NCBI GenBank assembly: GCA_964536025.1
Contig: CAZHXA010000034.1
Span: 1-21,456, forward strand
Reading direction: 5' to 3'
DNA length: 21,456 nucleotides
From: RGIG4576 sp964536025
GTDB lineage: Bacteria; Bacteroidota; Bacteroidia; Bacteroidales; Muribaculaceae
Below the pieces are notes generated by a model. It worked only from the letters and a program-made list of their open reading frames with translations. It was not told where the DNA came from and did not search any database. The translations under genes were made by a program, and so were the position numbers. This document shows, in pieces, positions 7,219-16,390 of this stretch (the first letter of the stretch is position 1; every line of letters begins with the position of its first letter).

Positions 7219-8564
7219 TGGAACAGAAACGTATCGTAGTGCTTGGTGCCGGAGAAAGTGGCACAGGTGCAGCAATCCTTGCTAAAGTAAAAGGATTTGA
7301 TGTGTGGTTGAGTGATATGGGTAAAATCGCTCCAAAATATAAGACTAAATTAAATGAATTCCAGGTGGATTGGGAAGAGGGACATCACACTGAAGAAAAA
7401 ATACTTATGGCCGATGAGGTTGTAAAAAGTCCCGGTATACCCGATAATGCTCCGATAATGCTCAAAATTAATAGCAAAAATATTCCTGTAATATCAGAAA
7501 TAGAGTTTGCCGGTAGATATACCGATGCAAAAATGGTGTGTATTACCGGTAGTAATGGAAAAACTACAACCACTTTGCTTACTTATCATATTTTGCAAGA
7601 AGCCGGGCTTAATGTAGGTTTGGCAGGAAATGTGGGTAAAAGTCTAGCTTATCAAGTTGCCACCGAAAAGCATGATGTATATGTGATAGAATTGAGTAGT
7701 TTCCAGCTTGATAATATGTATGAATTTAAGGCAAATATAGCGGTATTAATGAATATAACACCTGACCATCTCGACCGCTATGATTATAAAATGGAGAATT
7801 ATGTTGCTGCAAAATTTCGTATTATAAGAAATCAAACTCAAGAAGATTCATTCATTTTCTGGCAAGATGATCCTATTATTGCTGCTCAATTAAAAAATCT
7901 TAAAATTGAAGCACGCATGTATCCGTTTTCAGAGCAGCATCATTTAGATACAAAAGCCTATATTGAAAATGATGAATTGATAATAGATTCGTTACCAGAA
8001 CATATCGAAGTGCCTAAAGGTGAATTGGCACTTAAAGGATTACATAATCTATTCAACTCTATGGCTGCTGGTTTGTCGGCAAGTATTCTGGATATTAAAA
8101 AAGATGTAATTCGCAAGGCGTTGGAAGATTTTGAAGCTGTAGAGCATCGACTTGAATATGTATCGACAATAAACGGTGTAAAATATATAAATGATTCAAA
8201 AGCTACCAATGTAAATTCTTGTTGGTATGCTCTTGAAAGCATGCAGTCTCCTACGGTTTTGATACTTGGAGGCAAAGATAAGGGTAACGATTATACCGAA
8301 ATCGAGCAATTTGTAAAAGAGAAGGTTAAAGCCATTGTGTGTCTTGGCGTGGATAATGCTAAATTGCACAGCTTTTTTGATGGCAAGGTTTCTACTGTTA
8401 CCGATGCCGGAAGCATGCAAGAAGCAGTGGAAAAATGTCATGCAATAGCTCAACCGGGAGATGTGGTTCTATTGTCGCCTTGTTGTGCCAGCTTTGATTT
8501 GTTTAAAAGCTATGAAGACAGAGGAGAGCAATTTAAAACTCAGGTACATAATCTTGAAAAATAA
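7218..8564 (+). CDS. murD: UDP-MurNAc-L-alanine:D-glutamate ligase MurD
   Basis: MurD adds D-glutamate to UDP-MurNAc-L-Ala with ATP. The 448-residue protein starts with a Rossmann-like UMA-binding domain (VVLGAGESGTGAA, 8-20). The ATP loop GSNGKTT is at 111-117. The ligase segments ELSSFQLD, NITPDHLDRY and INDSKATNVNS follow, and the C-terminal domain has LILGGKDKGNDY and LSPCCASFDLF. Length and motifs are normal. The start codon overlaps the mraY stop, indicating coupling. Thirty-four nt, including an AT-only palindrome, separate it from ftsW. Confidence 0.97.
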   Translation: MEQKRIVVLGAGESGTGAAILAKVKGFDVWLSDMGKIAPKYKTKLNEFQVDWEEGHHTEEKILMADEVVKSPGIPDNAPIMLKINSKNIPVISEIEFAGRYTDAKMVCITGSNGKTTTTLLTYHILQEAGLNVGLAGNVGKSLAYQVATEKHDVYVIELSSFQLDNMYEFKANIAVLMNITPDHLDRYDYKMENYVAAKFRIIRNQTQEDSFIFWQDDPIIAAQLKNLKIEARMYPFSEQHHLDTKAYIENDELIIDSLPEHIEVPKGELALKGLHNLFNSMAAGLSASILDIKKDVIRKALEDFEAVEHRLEYVSTINGVKYINDSKATNVNSCWYALESMQSPTVLILGGKDKGNDYTEIEQFVKEKVKAIVCLGVDNAKLHSFFDGKVSTVTDAGSMQEAVEKCHAIAQPGDVVLLSPCCASFDLFKSYEDRGEQFKTQVHNLEK

Positions 8565-8574
8565 TAAATAACGA

Positions 8575-8595
8575 AAATAAAAAATATTTTTATTT
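8575..8595 (+). repeat. AT-only hairpin before ftsW
   Basis: AAATAAAAA (8575-8583) and TTTTTATTT (8587-8595) are perfect 9-bp inverted arms with a 3-nt loop. The hairpin ends 3 nt before the ftsW ATG. It contains no G or C, so the RNA stem would be weak. It may simply reflect the local composition. Confidence 0.3.
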
Positions 8596-8598
8596 CTT

Positions 8599-9939
8599 AT
8601 GGCAACAGAATCGGTAAATACAACAACCGTACCCGTTGAAGAAGACAAATCAAAAAAAGGAGACAGCTTTATTTGGGGCATATATATAACCCTTGTGCTT
8701 ATTTCTCTTATTGAATGTTTTAGTGCATTAAGTCGAGAAATATCGGGGGCAGGTCTTGAGATGTATAAACCCATTATAAAACACATAGTAATGTTAGGGT
8801 GTGGTTTCGGGCTTCTTTTTTTTATACAACGAACCGACTACAAAAAACTGCCACCATGGATTGCTTTATTTGCACTGGTAACGGTGTTATCCATGATAAT
8901 TGTGCTATTTGTTGGTGATAAAATCAATGGAGCTACACGCTCATTCGTTTTACCCGGACTTGGTTTTTCTGTTCAGCCGGCTGAAATGGCAAAATTATCA
9001 ATTGTTACACTCATTGCTTGGTTTACTGCAAAAAATCAAAAACCTAAAGGAGTAACCAATACCGGTGTAATACTTTGTGCCGTTGCGGTTATAATCTATT
9101 GTGCTTTAATATGCTTGCAAGGGCTTACCAACACCATGCTTTTGATGGGTATTTCGTTTTCTATGATGCTTATAGGTGGTGTACAATGGCGAAAAATAAT
9201 AGTTGTGGTTTTAGCTTATACTATTGCCGGTGGTGGATTCTTCCTTTTAAAAGAATGGAACGAAAGTCGATATGAAAACTTGCAACAAGTTGAAATGCTT
9301 GCCGAAGAGGACAATAATGGAGAGCAAATTATTGTTGCAGAAAAAGAAAGTAAAGTCGGACGAGATGCTACTTGGGAACAACGTATTAAGCGACATTTAG
9401 ATAGTGACAACCTTATTAATCAAGAGATGAATGGGAAAAATTGCCAAGAAATGTATTCTCGTATTGCACAAGCTCACGGAGGTTTAACCGGAGTAGGTCC
9501 TGGAAACTCGAGAGAATGTAGCAGGTTGCCATTGGCTTTTTCTGACTATATTTATTCGATAATAATCGAAGAACTTGGTTTTATTGGAGGTATGTTCGTA
9601 TTATTACTTTTTCTATTCTTGCTTGCACGTGCCGGCATGATAGCAAAAAAATGTTCAAGAGCATTCCCGGCATTGCTCATTATGGGAATGGCTGTAATGA
9701 TTACATTGCAAGCTTTGTTTCACATGGGTATTAACACAGGTTTTTTCCCGGTATCGGGACAACCATTGCCACTCATTTCAATGGGTGGAACTTCAATATT
9801 TATAATGAGTATGGCTTTCGGTGTAATGTTAAGTGTAAGTCGTTTTGCGGTACAAAGTAACAAAACGAAAGAAGTGAAAGAAGAAATAAATGAATTGCCG
9901 GAAGGTTTACGAGCTTCCAATCCCTATCAATCTAAATAA
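8599..9939 (+). CDS. ftsW: Septal peptidoglycan glycosyltransferase FtsW (SEDS family)
   Basis: FtsW polymerises lipid II into glycan strands at the septum together with FtsI. The 446-residue protein begins with a hydrophilic cytoplasmic tail (1-22) followed by about ten membrane segments. SEDS signatures are NGATRS (110-115) leading into FSVQPAEMAKL, then LPLAFSDYIYSIIIEELG after the large loop, and PLPLISMGGTS near the C-terminus. A long hydrophilic region at about 219-290, rich in Glu and Asn, is the big extracytoplasmic loop, expanded as is usual in Bacteroidota. The C-terminal tail after the last helix is cytoplasmic. murG follows after 15 nt. The SEDS relative RodA is unlikely given the dcw position between murD and murG. 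Confidence 0.95.
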   Translation: MATESVNTTTVPVEEDKSKKGDSFIWGIYITLVLISLIECFSALSREISGAGLEMYKPIIKHIVMLGCGFGLLFFIQRTDYKKLPPWIALFALVTVLSMIIVLFVGDKINGATRSFVLPGLGFSVQPAEMAKLSIVTLIAWFTAKNQKPKGVTNTGVILCAVAVIIYCALICLQGLTNTMLLMGISFSMMLIGGVQWRKIIVVVLAYTIAGGGFFLLKEWNESRYENLQQVEMLAEEDNNGEQIIVAEKESKVGRDATWEQRIKRHLDSDNLINQEMNGKNCQEMYSRIAQAHGGLTGVGPGNSRECSRLPLAFSDYIYSIIIEELGFIGGMFVLLLFLFLLARAGMIAKKCSRAFPALLIMGMAVMITLQALFHMGINTGFFPVSGQPLPLISMGGTSIFIMSMAFGVMLSVSRFAVQSNKTKEVKEEINELPEGLRASNPYQSK

Positions 9940-9954
9940 AAAGGTAATTTATAT

Positions 9955-11073
9955 ATGAAAAAAAATACATATAATATACTCATAAGTGGAGGAGGTACAG
10001 GAGGGCACATTTTTCCGGCTCTTTCTATTGCTGGTGAAATCAAACGTCGTTCTCCTGAAAGTAATATTCTTTTTGTAGGAGCAGATAATCGCATGGAAAT
10101 GGAAAAAGTTCCTGCGGCAGGATATAAAATAATAGGACTTCCTGTAAGTGGATTTGATAGAAAGAATCTTTTCAAAAACATTAAGGTTTTGTTTCGACTT
10201 TTCAAGAGTATTAGACTTGCAAAAAGTATTTTAAAAGATTTTAATCCCGATATAGCTATTGGGGTTGGTGGATATGCAAGTGGACCCATGTTGAAAGCTG
10301 CCCAAAAAAAAGGTATTCCAACTATCATTCAAGAACAGAATTCTTATGCCGGTGTAACTAATAAGTTGCTTGCCGAAAAGGTAGAAGCGGCATGTGTTGC
10401 CTATGATGGAATGGAACGATTTTTTCCATCTGATAAAATTGTTCTTACAGGGAATCCGGTAAGAAGTTCTATTTTAAATTGTGCGTTATCTCAAGAAGAC
10501 GCAAGAGTAAAATATGGTCTTGATCCGGAAAAACTAACGGTTCTTGTAGTAGGAGGTAGTCTTGGAGCTCGTACAATCAACAATAGTATATCGGATGGAC
10601 TTGAACAAATTGCAAAAGAAAGTAACATTCAATTTATATGGCAAACCGGAAAATTTTACGATGAGGATTGTAAAAACGCATTGAAAAATTCTACGGCAAC
10701 AAATGTAAAACAAATGGCATTTGTAAATGATATGGATGTTGCCTATCGAGCTGCCGACCTTGTTGTTTCTCGTGCCGGTGCAAGTTCTATTTCCGAATTG
10801 CAATTATTAGGCAAACCTTGTGTCCTTGTTCCTTCGCCCAATGTAGCAGAAGACCATCAAACCAAGAATGCTAAAGCTCTTGCAAATCGTAATGCTGCTA
10901 TAATGGTGACCGATGCCGAAAGTCCAGAAAAATTGGTAAAAACAATAATTACTACTGTAAACGATAAAGCCACTTTATCTTCACTCGCAGAAAATATATC
11001 TAAAATGGCATTGAATAATGCAGCCGAGCATATTGTTGATAAAGTGTTTGAAATAATAGAAAAGAACAGATAA
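9955..11073 (+). CDS. murG: UDP-GlcNAc:lipid I N-acetylglucosaminyltransferase MurG
   Basis: MurG converts lipid I to lipid II at the cytoplasmic membrane face. It is a GT-B enzyme of 372 residues. The glycine-rich loop GGGTGGH is at 12-18, and VGGYASGP and QEQNSYAGVTNKLLA mark the N-terminal domain. VVGGSLGARTIN opens the C-terminal Rossmann domain. VVSRAGASSISEL and the substrate-binding segment PSPNVAEDHQTKNA form the UDP-GlcNAc site. All expected motifs are intact. The stop is one base from the murC start. Confidence 0.97.
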   Translation: MKKNTYNILISGGGTGGHIFPALSIAGEIKRRSPESNILFVGADNRMEMEKVPAAGYKIIGLPVSGFDRKNLFKNIKVLFRLFKSIRLAKSILKDFNPDIAIGVGGYASGPMLKAAQKKGIPTIIQEQNSYAGVTNKLLAEKVEAACVAYDGMERFFPSDKIVLTGNPVRSSILNCALSQEDARVKYGLDPEKLTVLVVGGSLGARTINNSISDGLEQIAKESNIQFIWQTGKFYDEDCKNALKNSTATNVKQMAFVNDMDVAYRAADLVVSRAGASSISELQLLGKPCVLVPSPNVAEDHQTKNAKALANRNAAIMVTDAESPEKLVKTIITTVNDKATLSSLAENISKMALNNAAEHIVDKVFEIIEKNR

Positions 11074-11074
11074 T

Positions 11075-12451
11075 ATGATTACCCAGTATAATTCAATATA
11101 TTTTGTGGGTGCCGGTGGTATAGGTATGGCTGCACTTGAACGATATTTTTTATCAATAGGTAAAAAAGTGGCAGGTTATGACCGTACTGCTACTGAACTA
11201 ACTCGCAATCTCGAAAAAGAAGGAGTTGAAATTGTTTATGATGAGTGTGCTGAGCTAATTCCTGATTATTGTCGGGATAAAGAGACTACTTTAGTGGTTT
11301 ATACTCCGGCGGTTCCATCTTCTCATGAAGGTTTCAGCTATTTCCGCGAAAAAGGTTTTACTATAATGAAACGAGCTCAAGTATTGGGATTGATAACCAA
11401 TAGCTCAAAAGGTCTTTGTTTTGCAGGTACTCATGGTAAAACCACCACATCAAGTATGGCAGGACACATATTGCATAGTTCCTCTTTGGGCTGTAATGCG
11501 TTTCTTGGCGGTGTTTTAAAACCGTATAATAGTAATTTATTGCTATCGCCGGGAACTGAATTTTCTGTAATTGAAGCCGATGAATTTGACCGTTCTTTCC
11601 ATTGGCTAAAACCTTATGTGGCAGTAATTACAGCTACCGACCCCGACCATCTTGATATTTATGGAACAGAAGAAGCTTATTTAGAAAGTTTTGCTCATTT
11701 TACATCCCTCATAAGGGAAGATGGTTGTTTGATTGTACACACAGGATTAAAATTAAAACCGAGACCTAAAAGTGGAGTTAAAGTCTACACTTATTCTCGT
11801 TTCGAAGGTGATTTTCACGCTGAAAACATAAAAATAGGTAATGGCGAAATAACTTTTGACTTCATTTACCCTCAAGGTCGAATAAATGATATATCATTAG
11901 GTGTTCCTGTTGATATAAATATTGATAATGCCATAGCGGCAATGGCTGCTTGTACTATTATTGGCACTCCACAAGAAGACCTAAAGCGTGGAATATCAAC
12001 TTTTCAAGGAGCTAAACGCCGTTTTGATTTTTGGTTGAAAGAGCCGGGTTTGCCTGTAGTAATAGATGATTATGCTCATCACCCGGATGAATTGCGAGCA
12101 AGCATAAAAAGTGTCAAAGCTCTTTTCCCGGGACATAAATTAAGCGTCATTTTTCAACCCCACTTATATTCTCGTACACGTGATTTTGCTCCTGAATTTG
12201 CCGATGCTTTATCAGGTGCCGATGAGGTGTGGCTTACTGAAATATATCCGGCAAGAGAGTTACCCATACCCGGAATCACTTCCGACATTATTTTAAAAGA
12301 CATAAAATGCGATAACAAAACTATTTGTGAGAAAAATTTTTTGATAGAGAAGATAAAAAATCATAACTTTGACATTTTATTGACAATAGGGGCAGGTGAC
12401 GTATGTGATTACTTGCCTGAAATATGTAATATATTAAAGCAACAATGCTGA
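11075..12451 (+). CDS. murC: UDP-MurNAc:L-alanine ligase MurC
   Basis: MurC starts stem-peptide assembly by adding L-alanine to UDP-MurNAc using ATP. In the 458-residue protein the UDP-binding loop VGAGGIGMAALE is at 11-22 and the ATP loop GTHGKTT at 118-124. EADEFDRSFH and the ATDPDHLDIYG segment are typical of the central domain. In the C-terminal domain DDYAHHPDE and FQPHLYSRT are MurC hallmarks that separate it from the paralogue Mpl. It starts one base after murG, and its last 7 nt overlap ftsQ. Confidence 0.97.
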   Translation: MITQYNSIYFVGAGGIGMAALERYFLSIGKKVAGYDRTATELTRNLEKEGVEIVYDECAELIPDYCRDKETTLVVYTPAVPSSHEGFSYFREKGFTIMKRAQVLGLITNSSKGLCFAGTHGKTTTSSMAGHILHSSSLGCNAFLGGVLKPYNSNLLLSPGTEFSVIEADEFDRSFHWLKPYVAVITATDPDHLDIYGTEEAYLESFAHFTSLIREDGCLIVHTGLKLKPRPKSGVKVYTYSRFEGDFHAENIKIGNGEITFDFIYPQGRINDISLGVPVDINIDNAIAAMAACTIIGTPQEDLKRGISTFQGAKRRFDFWLKEPGLPVVIDDYAHHPDELRASIKSVKALFPGHKLSVIFQPHLYSRTRDFAPEFADALSGADEVWLTEIYPARELPIPGITSDIILKDIKCDNKTICEKNFLIEKIKNHNFDILLTIGAGDVCDYLPEICNILKQQC

Positions 12452-13440
12452 AAAAATTACTCGGATTTCTTAAATACACATTGCTTATCTTGGCAATAGC
12501 GGCATTTGGAGTAGGTATTGTATGGACCAACATGCAAGCTTCTTCCGATAAATGCCGTAATGTGCTTATTGATATAGTTAATGCCGATAGCGTTGCTTTT
12601 GTCACAAAAGGAAGTATTATAAATATGCTTAATTCTTCAGGCTTAAATCCTGAGGGTAAAACATTTTCTCAGATAAATTCCGAAAAAATAGAACAATTTC
12701 TGAATGCTTCCGAATATATCGAAAACTCGGAATGTGTAATACAAGCCGATAATAATATGCGTATAATCGTTACGCAATTAATTCCGGTTATACGTGTATT
12801 TGACGGAGAAGAGTCTTATTATCTTAATAAAGATGGGAAACGCATGAATGCATCAAGTCGTTTCCATGCCGAAGTGCCCATAGTGAGCGGTGATTTCAAA
12901 AAAACAACCGATGCTCTTATCGTAAAACCTATTGCCGATTTTGTTCAAAAAGATAAAACGTTAAGTGACTTGGTTACAATGTATTTGGTGAAAGATGCCA
13001 ATAATATATTTATAATACCTTGTATTTACGGGCATGTTATAAACTTTGGTGATAATAAAAGCATTGATAACAAGTTTGCTAAATTGAAGAAATTTTATCG
13101 AGAGGTGATGCCCGAAAAAGGTTGGCTCACCTACGATACAATCACTCTTAAATGGAATTATCAGGTTGTTGCAAGCAAAAGAACGAAAAAAATTAAAAAA
13201 CAAATATTATATAATCCAGAAGAGGAAGAAGTGGCTCCTCCTATTGAGTCGATTATAATACAAGGTTTTAATGACCCTGTTACTTTGGAGAATGATATTA
13301 AAAAAGTAGCATCTTCAACGTCGGTTGATTCAACCAATCAAAAACAAACTAAAGATGTTGCAGGTGTTAAGAAAAAAGATTCGCCAAAGGGCAGTGCCAA
13401 AGATGCTGTTAAAAAGGCTTTTGGAAAGAAAAATAAATAA
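12445..13440 (+). CDS. ftsQ: Cell division protein FtsQ (Bacteroidota type)
   Basis: FtsQ is a bitopic protein that links early and late divisome proteins. The 331-residue product has a short basic N-terminus, one membrane helix (about 9-28) and a periplasmic domain, and lies in the standard murC-ftsQ-ftsA position. Sequence identity to E. coli FtsQ is not evident by eye, so the call leans on topology, length and synteny. An unusual feature is the C-terminal tail (about 285-331): low complexity, rich in Lys, Ser and Thr, ending in KKAFGKKNK. It would lie on the periplasmic side. The start overlaps murC by 7 nt; ftsA follows after 37 nt. Confidence 0.88.
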   Translation: MLKKLLGFLKYTLLILAIAAFGVGIVWTNMQASSDKCRNVLIDIVNADSVAFVTKGSIINMLNSSGLNPEGKTFSQINSEKIEQFLNASEYIENSECVIQADNNMRIIVTQLIPVIRVFDGEESYYLNKDGKRMNASSRFHAEVPIVSGDFKKTTDALIVKPIADFVQKDKTLSDLVTMYLVKDANNIFIIPCIYGHVINFGDNKSIDNKFAKLKKFYREVMPEKGWLTYDTITLKWNYQVVASKRTKKIKKQILYNPEEEEVAPPIESIIIQGFNDPVTLENDIKKVASSTSVDSTNQKQTKDVAGVKKKDSPKGSAKDAVKKAFGKKNK

Positions 13441-13477
13441 TATTGAAACATAAACTGCTTATCACACTATATACTAT

Positions 13478-14824
13478 ATGGAAAATAAACAATATATCGT
13501 CGCTCTTGAGATTGGAAGTTCTAAAATCGTAGGAGTTGTAGCATTAAAAGAAAATCCGCTTGGCAATATCTCTATAATATCTATAGAAGAGGTGCAGACG
13601 GGAGAATGTGTACGTTACGGTTGTATTAAAAATGTAGAGGAAACTAAACACTACATAAATGAAGTGATTAGAAAATTGGAAAGTCACATGAACGACGCTA
13701 AGATAAGCAGTATATATTTGAATTTAGCAGGACGTTCGATTAGAAATATAACAACCAATGTAAACAGGCATCTTGATGTGGAGACAGCCATAACGCAAGA
13801 AACCATTAATTCATTGTTACAAGAGGGACGTCAAGTCTCGGTAAAGGGTTTTGATGTACTGGATGTTGTTCCTCGACGTTTTTTGGTAGATAATGTTGAA
13901 ATTAAAAAGCCTGTCGGAACTTTTGGCTCCGATATATCGGCTACACTGAACACAATAATAGGGAAATCGGCTTTAAAGACTAATCTGCATCGTGTCATAG
14001 ATCCTAATATTAAAGTAAATGGTATAGTTGTTACACCGTTGGCTGTAGCTAATAATATTCTCTCTTATGATGAAAAGCAACTCGGTTGTATGCTTATTGA
14101 CTTCGGGTCTGAAACGACAACCGTATCAATATATAAAAATGATGCATTGATTTACTTGGCGACATTGCCATTGGGAGGACGTAATATTACTCGTGATATT
14201 ATGAGCCTTAATCTGCTTGAGGACAAAGCCGAAGAGCTAAAACTTACCATCGGTAATGCAATGGCTAACGAAACGGCTAACAATTCTCTTCAAGTTGAGG
14301 GCTTTTCTGTGGCTGATGTTTCAAAATATGTTGTGGCACGTAGTGGTGAAATCGTTGCCAATATTAACGAACAGTTAAACTATGCCGGAGTTAAAGCCGA
14401 TGAATTAAGCTCGGGTATAATAGTAATAGGCGGTGGCTCTTATCTTAATGGTTTTGTAGAACTATTGGATAAAACAACAAAAATGAAAGTGAGACGAGGA
14501 TGTTATCCTTCTCATGTTAATCTACTTGACCCAAAAGCTCAAAAATCAGATTCTTATATTCAAGCTGTTTCAATAGCAACTCAAGTTGCTGAAACGATAG
14601 ATCCCGATGATAGTTGCTTAACGAAAATAGACAAGCCGTCAATGCCGGAACCTAAAAAAACTGATTTTGTGAAGCCGGAGCAAAAAAATGTAAATAATAA
14701 CGATGAACAGAACGAAATAACTTCTTCGGATAAAAAAACAAAAAGCACATTAAGTAAACTTCTTACAGGATTTAAAAATATATTCCAAGAAGGTGACGAA
14801 GATGAAGAAAACGACAATTTTTAA
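13478..14824 (+). CDS. ftsA: Cell division protein FtsA (actin-like FtsZ membrane anchor)
   Basis: FtsA is an actin-fold ATPase that tethers FtsZ to the membrane and recruits later divisome proteins. In this 448-residue protein the phosphate-1 motif ALEIGSSKIVGVV (9-21) opens the fold, phosphate-2 is LIDFGSETTTVSIY, and the adenosine motif is IIVIGGGSYLNGF. The extreme C-terminus has an amphipathic segment TLSKLLTGFKNIFQE (about 424-438), the expected membrane-targeting helix, followed by a short acidic end. A flexible linker rich in Lys, Asn and Glu (about 385-422) precedes it. A 155-nt gap with its own promoter separates it from ftsZ. Confidence 0.95.
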   Translation: MENKQYIVALEIGSSKIVGVVALKENPLGNISIISIEEVQTGECVRYGCIKNVEETKHYINEVIRKLESHMNDAKISSIYLNLAGRSIRNITTNVNRHLDVETAITQETINSLLQEGRQVSVKGFDVLDVVPRRFLVDNVEIKKPVGTFGSDISATLNTIIGKSALKTNLHRVIDPNIKVNGIVVTPLAVANNILSYDEKQLGCMLIDFGSETTTVSIYKNDALIYLATLPLGGRNITRDIMSLNLLEDKAEELKLTIGNAMANETANNSLQVEGFSVADVSKYVVARSGEIVANINEQLNYAGVKADELSSGIIVIGGGSYLNGFVELLDKTTKMKVRRGCYPSHVNLLDPKAQKSDSYIQAVSIATQVAETIDPDDSCLTKIDKPSMPEPKKTDFVKPEQKNVNNNDEQNEITSSDKKTKSTLSKLLTGFKNIFQEGDEDEENDNF

Positions 14825-14831
14825 TGTGTTT

Positions 14832-14862
14832 TTTGCTTCGGAATTATCTAAAATTAAATTTG
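14832..14862 (+). promoter_or_regulatory. Candidate ftsZ promoter
   Basis: TTTG (14832-14835) and TAAATTTG (14855-14862) are separated by 19 nt, an exact match to the Bacteroidota -33/-7 promoter consensus and spacing. Transcription would start near 14869, giving ftsZ a leader of about 110 nt. A second -7-like octamer, TATTTTTG (14900-14907), lacks a TTTG at proper spacing. This would let ftsZ be expressed above the level of the upstream dcw transcript. Confidence 0.6.
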
Positions 14863-14906
14863 TTATCAAATAAAGTTACAATATAAGCAGATTTCTATGT
14901 ATTTTT

Positions 14907-14936
14907 GTAGAAAATTGACTTTTTTGAATTTTCTGC
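14907..14936 (+). promoter_or_regulatory. Stem-loop in the ftsZ leader
   Basis: AGAAAATT (14909-14916) pairs perfectly with AATTTTCT (14927-14934) around a 10-nt loop. A T-G wobble and a G-C pair extend the stem to 10 bp. No T-tract follows, so this is not an intrinsic terminator as read. A mutually exclusive stem exists between TTTCTA (14892-14897) and TAGAAA (14908-14913), so the leader could switch between two folds. Confidence 0.4.
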
Positions 14937-14979
14937 TATTAAGACAACAGAAAAAGCATTAAAACAAAACACTTTTTAT

Positions 14980-16338
14980 ATGAACGACGACGAACGAGCT
15001 TTCATGCAAAATAATATAACTGTAGATCCGGGATTTTCTGACGTTGTAGAATTAAAGAAAATCATAAAGGTCATCGGAGTTGGTGGTGGTGGTAATAATG
15101 CCATCAATCACATGTACGAACAAAACATAAAAGGTGTTTCTTTTGTCGTGTGTAACACCGATTTACAAGCACTTAATGGCTCAAAAGTTCCCACAAAGGT
15201 GCTTCTCGGTCCGAATACGACAAAAGGACTTGGTGCCGGAAATATTCCTGAAGTTGCACGACAAGCAGCCGAAGAAAGTTCTGAAGAAATAGCAAAACTA
15301 TTTGATGATGACACTAAAATGGTTTTCATTACTGCCGGTATGGGTGGTGGTACGGGTACAGGTGCTGCTCCGGTGGTTGCAAAAATTGCAAAAGAACACA
15401 AGGTGCTTACTATCGGAATTGTAACCATTCCGTTCTTATTTGAAGGAGAAAAGAAAATCATTAAGGCTCTTAACGGAGCTGAAGAAATGAGCAAGCATGT
15501 AGATGCTCTTCTAATTATAAACAATGAACGACTCACTGAAATATACAGTGAACTGGACTTCCTTAATGCTTTCGGTAAAGCTGATGATACATTGTCTACA
15601 GCAGCACGCAGTATTTCTGAACTTATTACTTGCGAAGGTCGTATAAATTTGGACTTTAATGATGTGAAAACAACTCTTGAAAATGGTGGTGTTGCCATTA
15701 TAAGTTCAGGATATGGTGAAGGCGAGCGACGCATGACTAAAGCAATAGAAGACGCATTAAACTCTCCTCTTTTGAAAAACAGAGATGTTTATGGCTCAAA
15801 ACGAATTCTTGTAAATATATATTTCTCTCCTGATGCTCAAACCAAGTTTGTAATGAGCGAAGTTGATGAAATGCGTGAATTTATGTGTAATTTCGCTCCC
15901 GAAGTTGAAGTTATTTGGGGTGTGGCTTTGGATAAATCGTTGGAAGAAAAGGTTAAAGTCACTATTTTGGCTTCAGGTTTTAATGTAACACTCAATAACG
16001 AAGTGTCTCCTAAGAAACCTGCACCGGGAAAACAAGTTTTGGCTGAACCAAGTCCCGATGACAATACAAGACGACTCATGGATGAATATGGTCAAGACAA
16101 AATCATGGCTCAAGCACAGGAAGCAGCAAAAGCTCGTTACATGGTGCTTACTCTTGACGATTATGATAATGATGAGGTGGTGGATTTGATAGAACGTACG
16201 CCAACATTCGGACGCGACCAAAGATTTCGTGAAACGGTAAAAAATGTAATCAACAATGCTCAGGAATCGGGAAATATTCCACCTTCGATTCCTTTGGCAA
16301 GCAAGGGTAATCAAAGCACCATTTCATTTGTTGAATAA
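14980..16338 (+). CDS. ftsZ: Cell division GTPase FtsZ
   Basis: FtsZ is the tubulin homologue that polymerises into the Z-ring. In this 452-residue protein VIGVGGGGNNAINHM (31-45) starts the nucleotide-binding domain. The tubulin signature GGGTGTG is at 122-128. The T7 synergy-loop motif NLDFND (223-228), which completes GTP hydrolysis across the polymer interface, is intact. After the globular core (to about 345) there is a linker, then DNDEVVDLIERTPTFGRD and a tail ending in STISFVE. I do not recognise a textbook C-terminal FtsA-binding peptide of the DIPxFLR type; the segment near NIPPSIPLA is a candidate. It has its own promoter. A YqeY gene follows after 52 nt. Confidence 0.97.
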   Translation: MNDDERAFMQNNITVDPGFSDVVELKKIIKVIGVGGGGNNAINHMYEQNIKGVSFVVCNTDLQALNGSKVPTKVLLGPNTTKGLGAGNIPEVARQAAEESSEEIAKLFDDDTKMVFITAGMGGGTGTGAAPVVAKIAKEHKVLTIGIVTIPFLFEGEKKIIKALNGAEEMSKHVDALLIINNERLTEIYSELDFLNAFGKADDTLSTAARSISELITCEGRINLDFNDVKTTLENGGVAIISSGYGEGERRMTKAIEDALNSPLLKNRDVYGSKRILVNIYFSPDAQTKFVMSEVDEMREFMCNFAPEVEVIWGVALDKSLEEKVKVTILASGFNVTLNNEVSPKKPAPGKQVLAEPSPDDNTRRLMDEYGQDKIMAQAQEAAKARYMVLTLDDYDNDEVVDLIERTPTFGRDQRFRETVKNVINNAQESGNIPPSIPLASKGNQSTISFVE

Positions 16339-16390
16339 CTGTAAGTACTTTTTTTAAAAAAACAAAAAAATATATAGGAGATTTAAGACT

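Noticed and set aside
15108..15734. 208-codon open frame on the minus strand inside ftsZ
   Set aside because: It is fully antisense to the conserved GTPase domain of ftsZ, its translation is Ser/Pro-rich without recognisable motifs, and no promoter was seen.
16349..16362. T7-A7 run after ftsZ as a terminator
   Set aside because: It has no G-C pairs and no loop, so a stable RNA hairpin is not expected.
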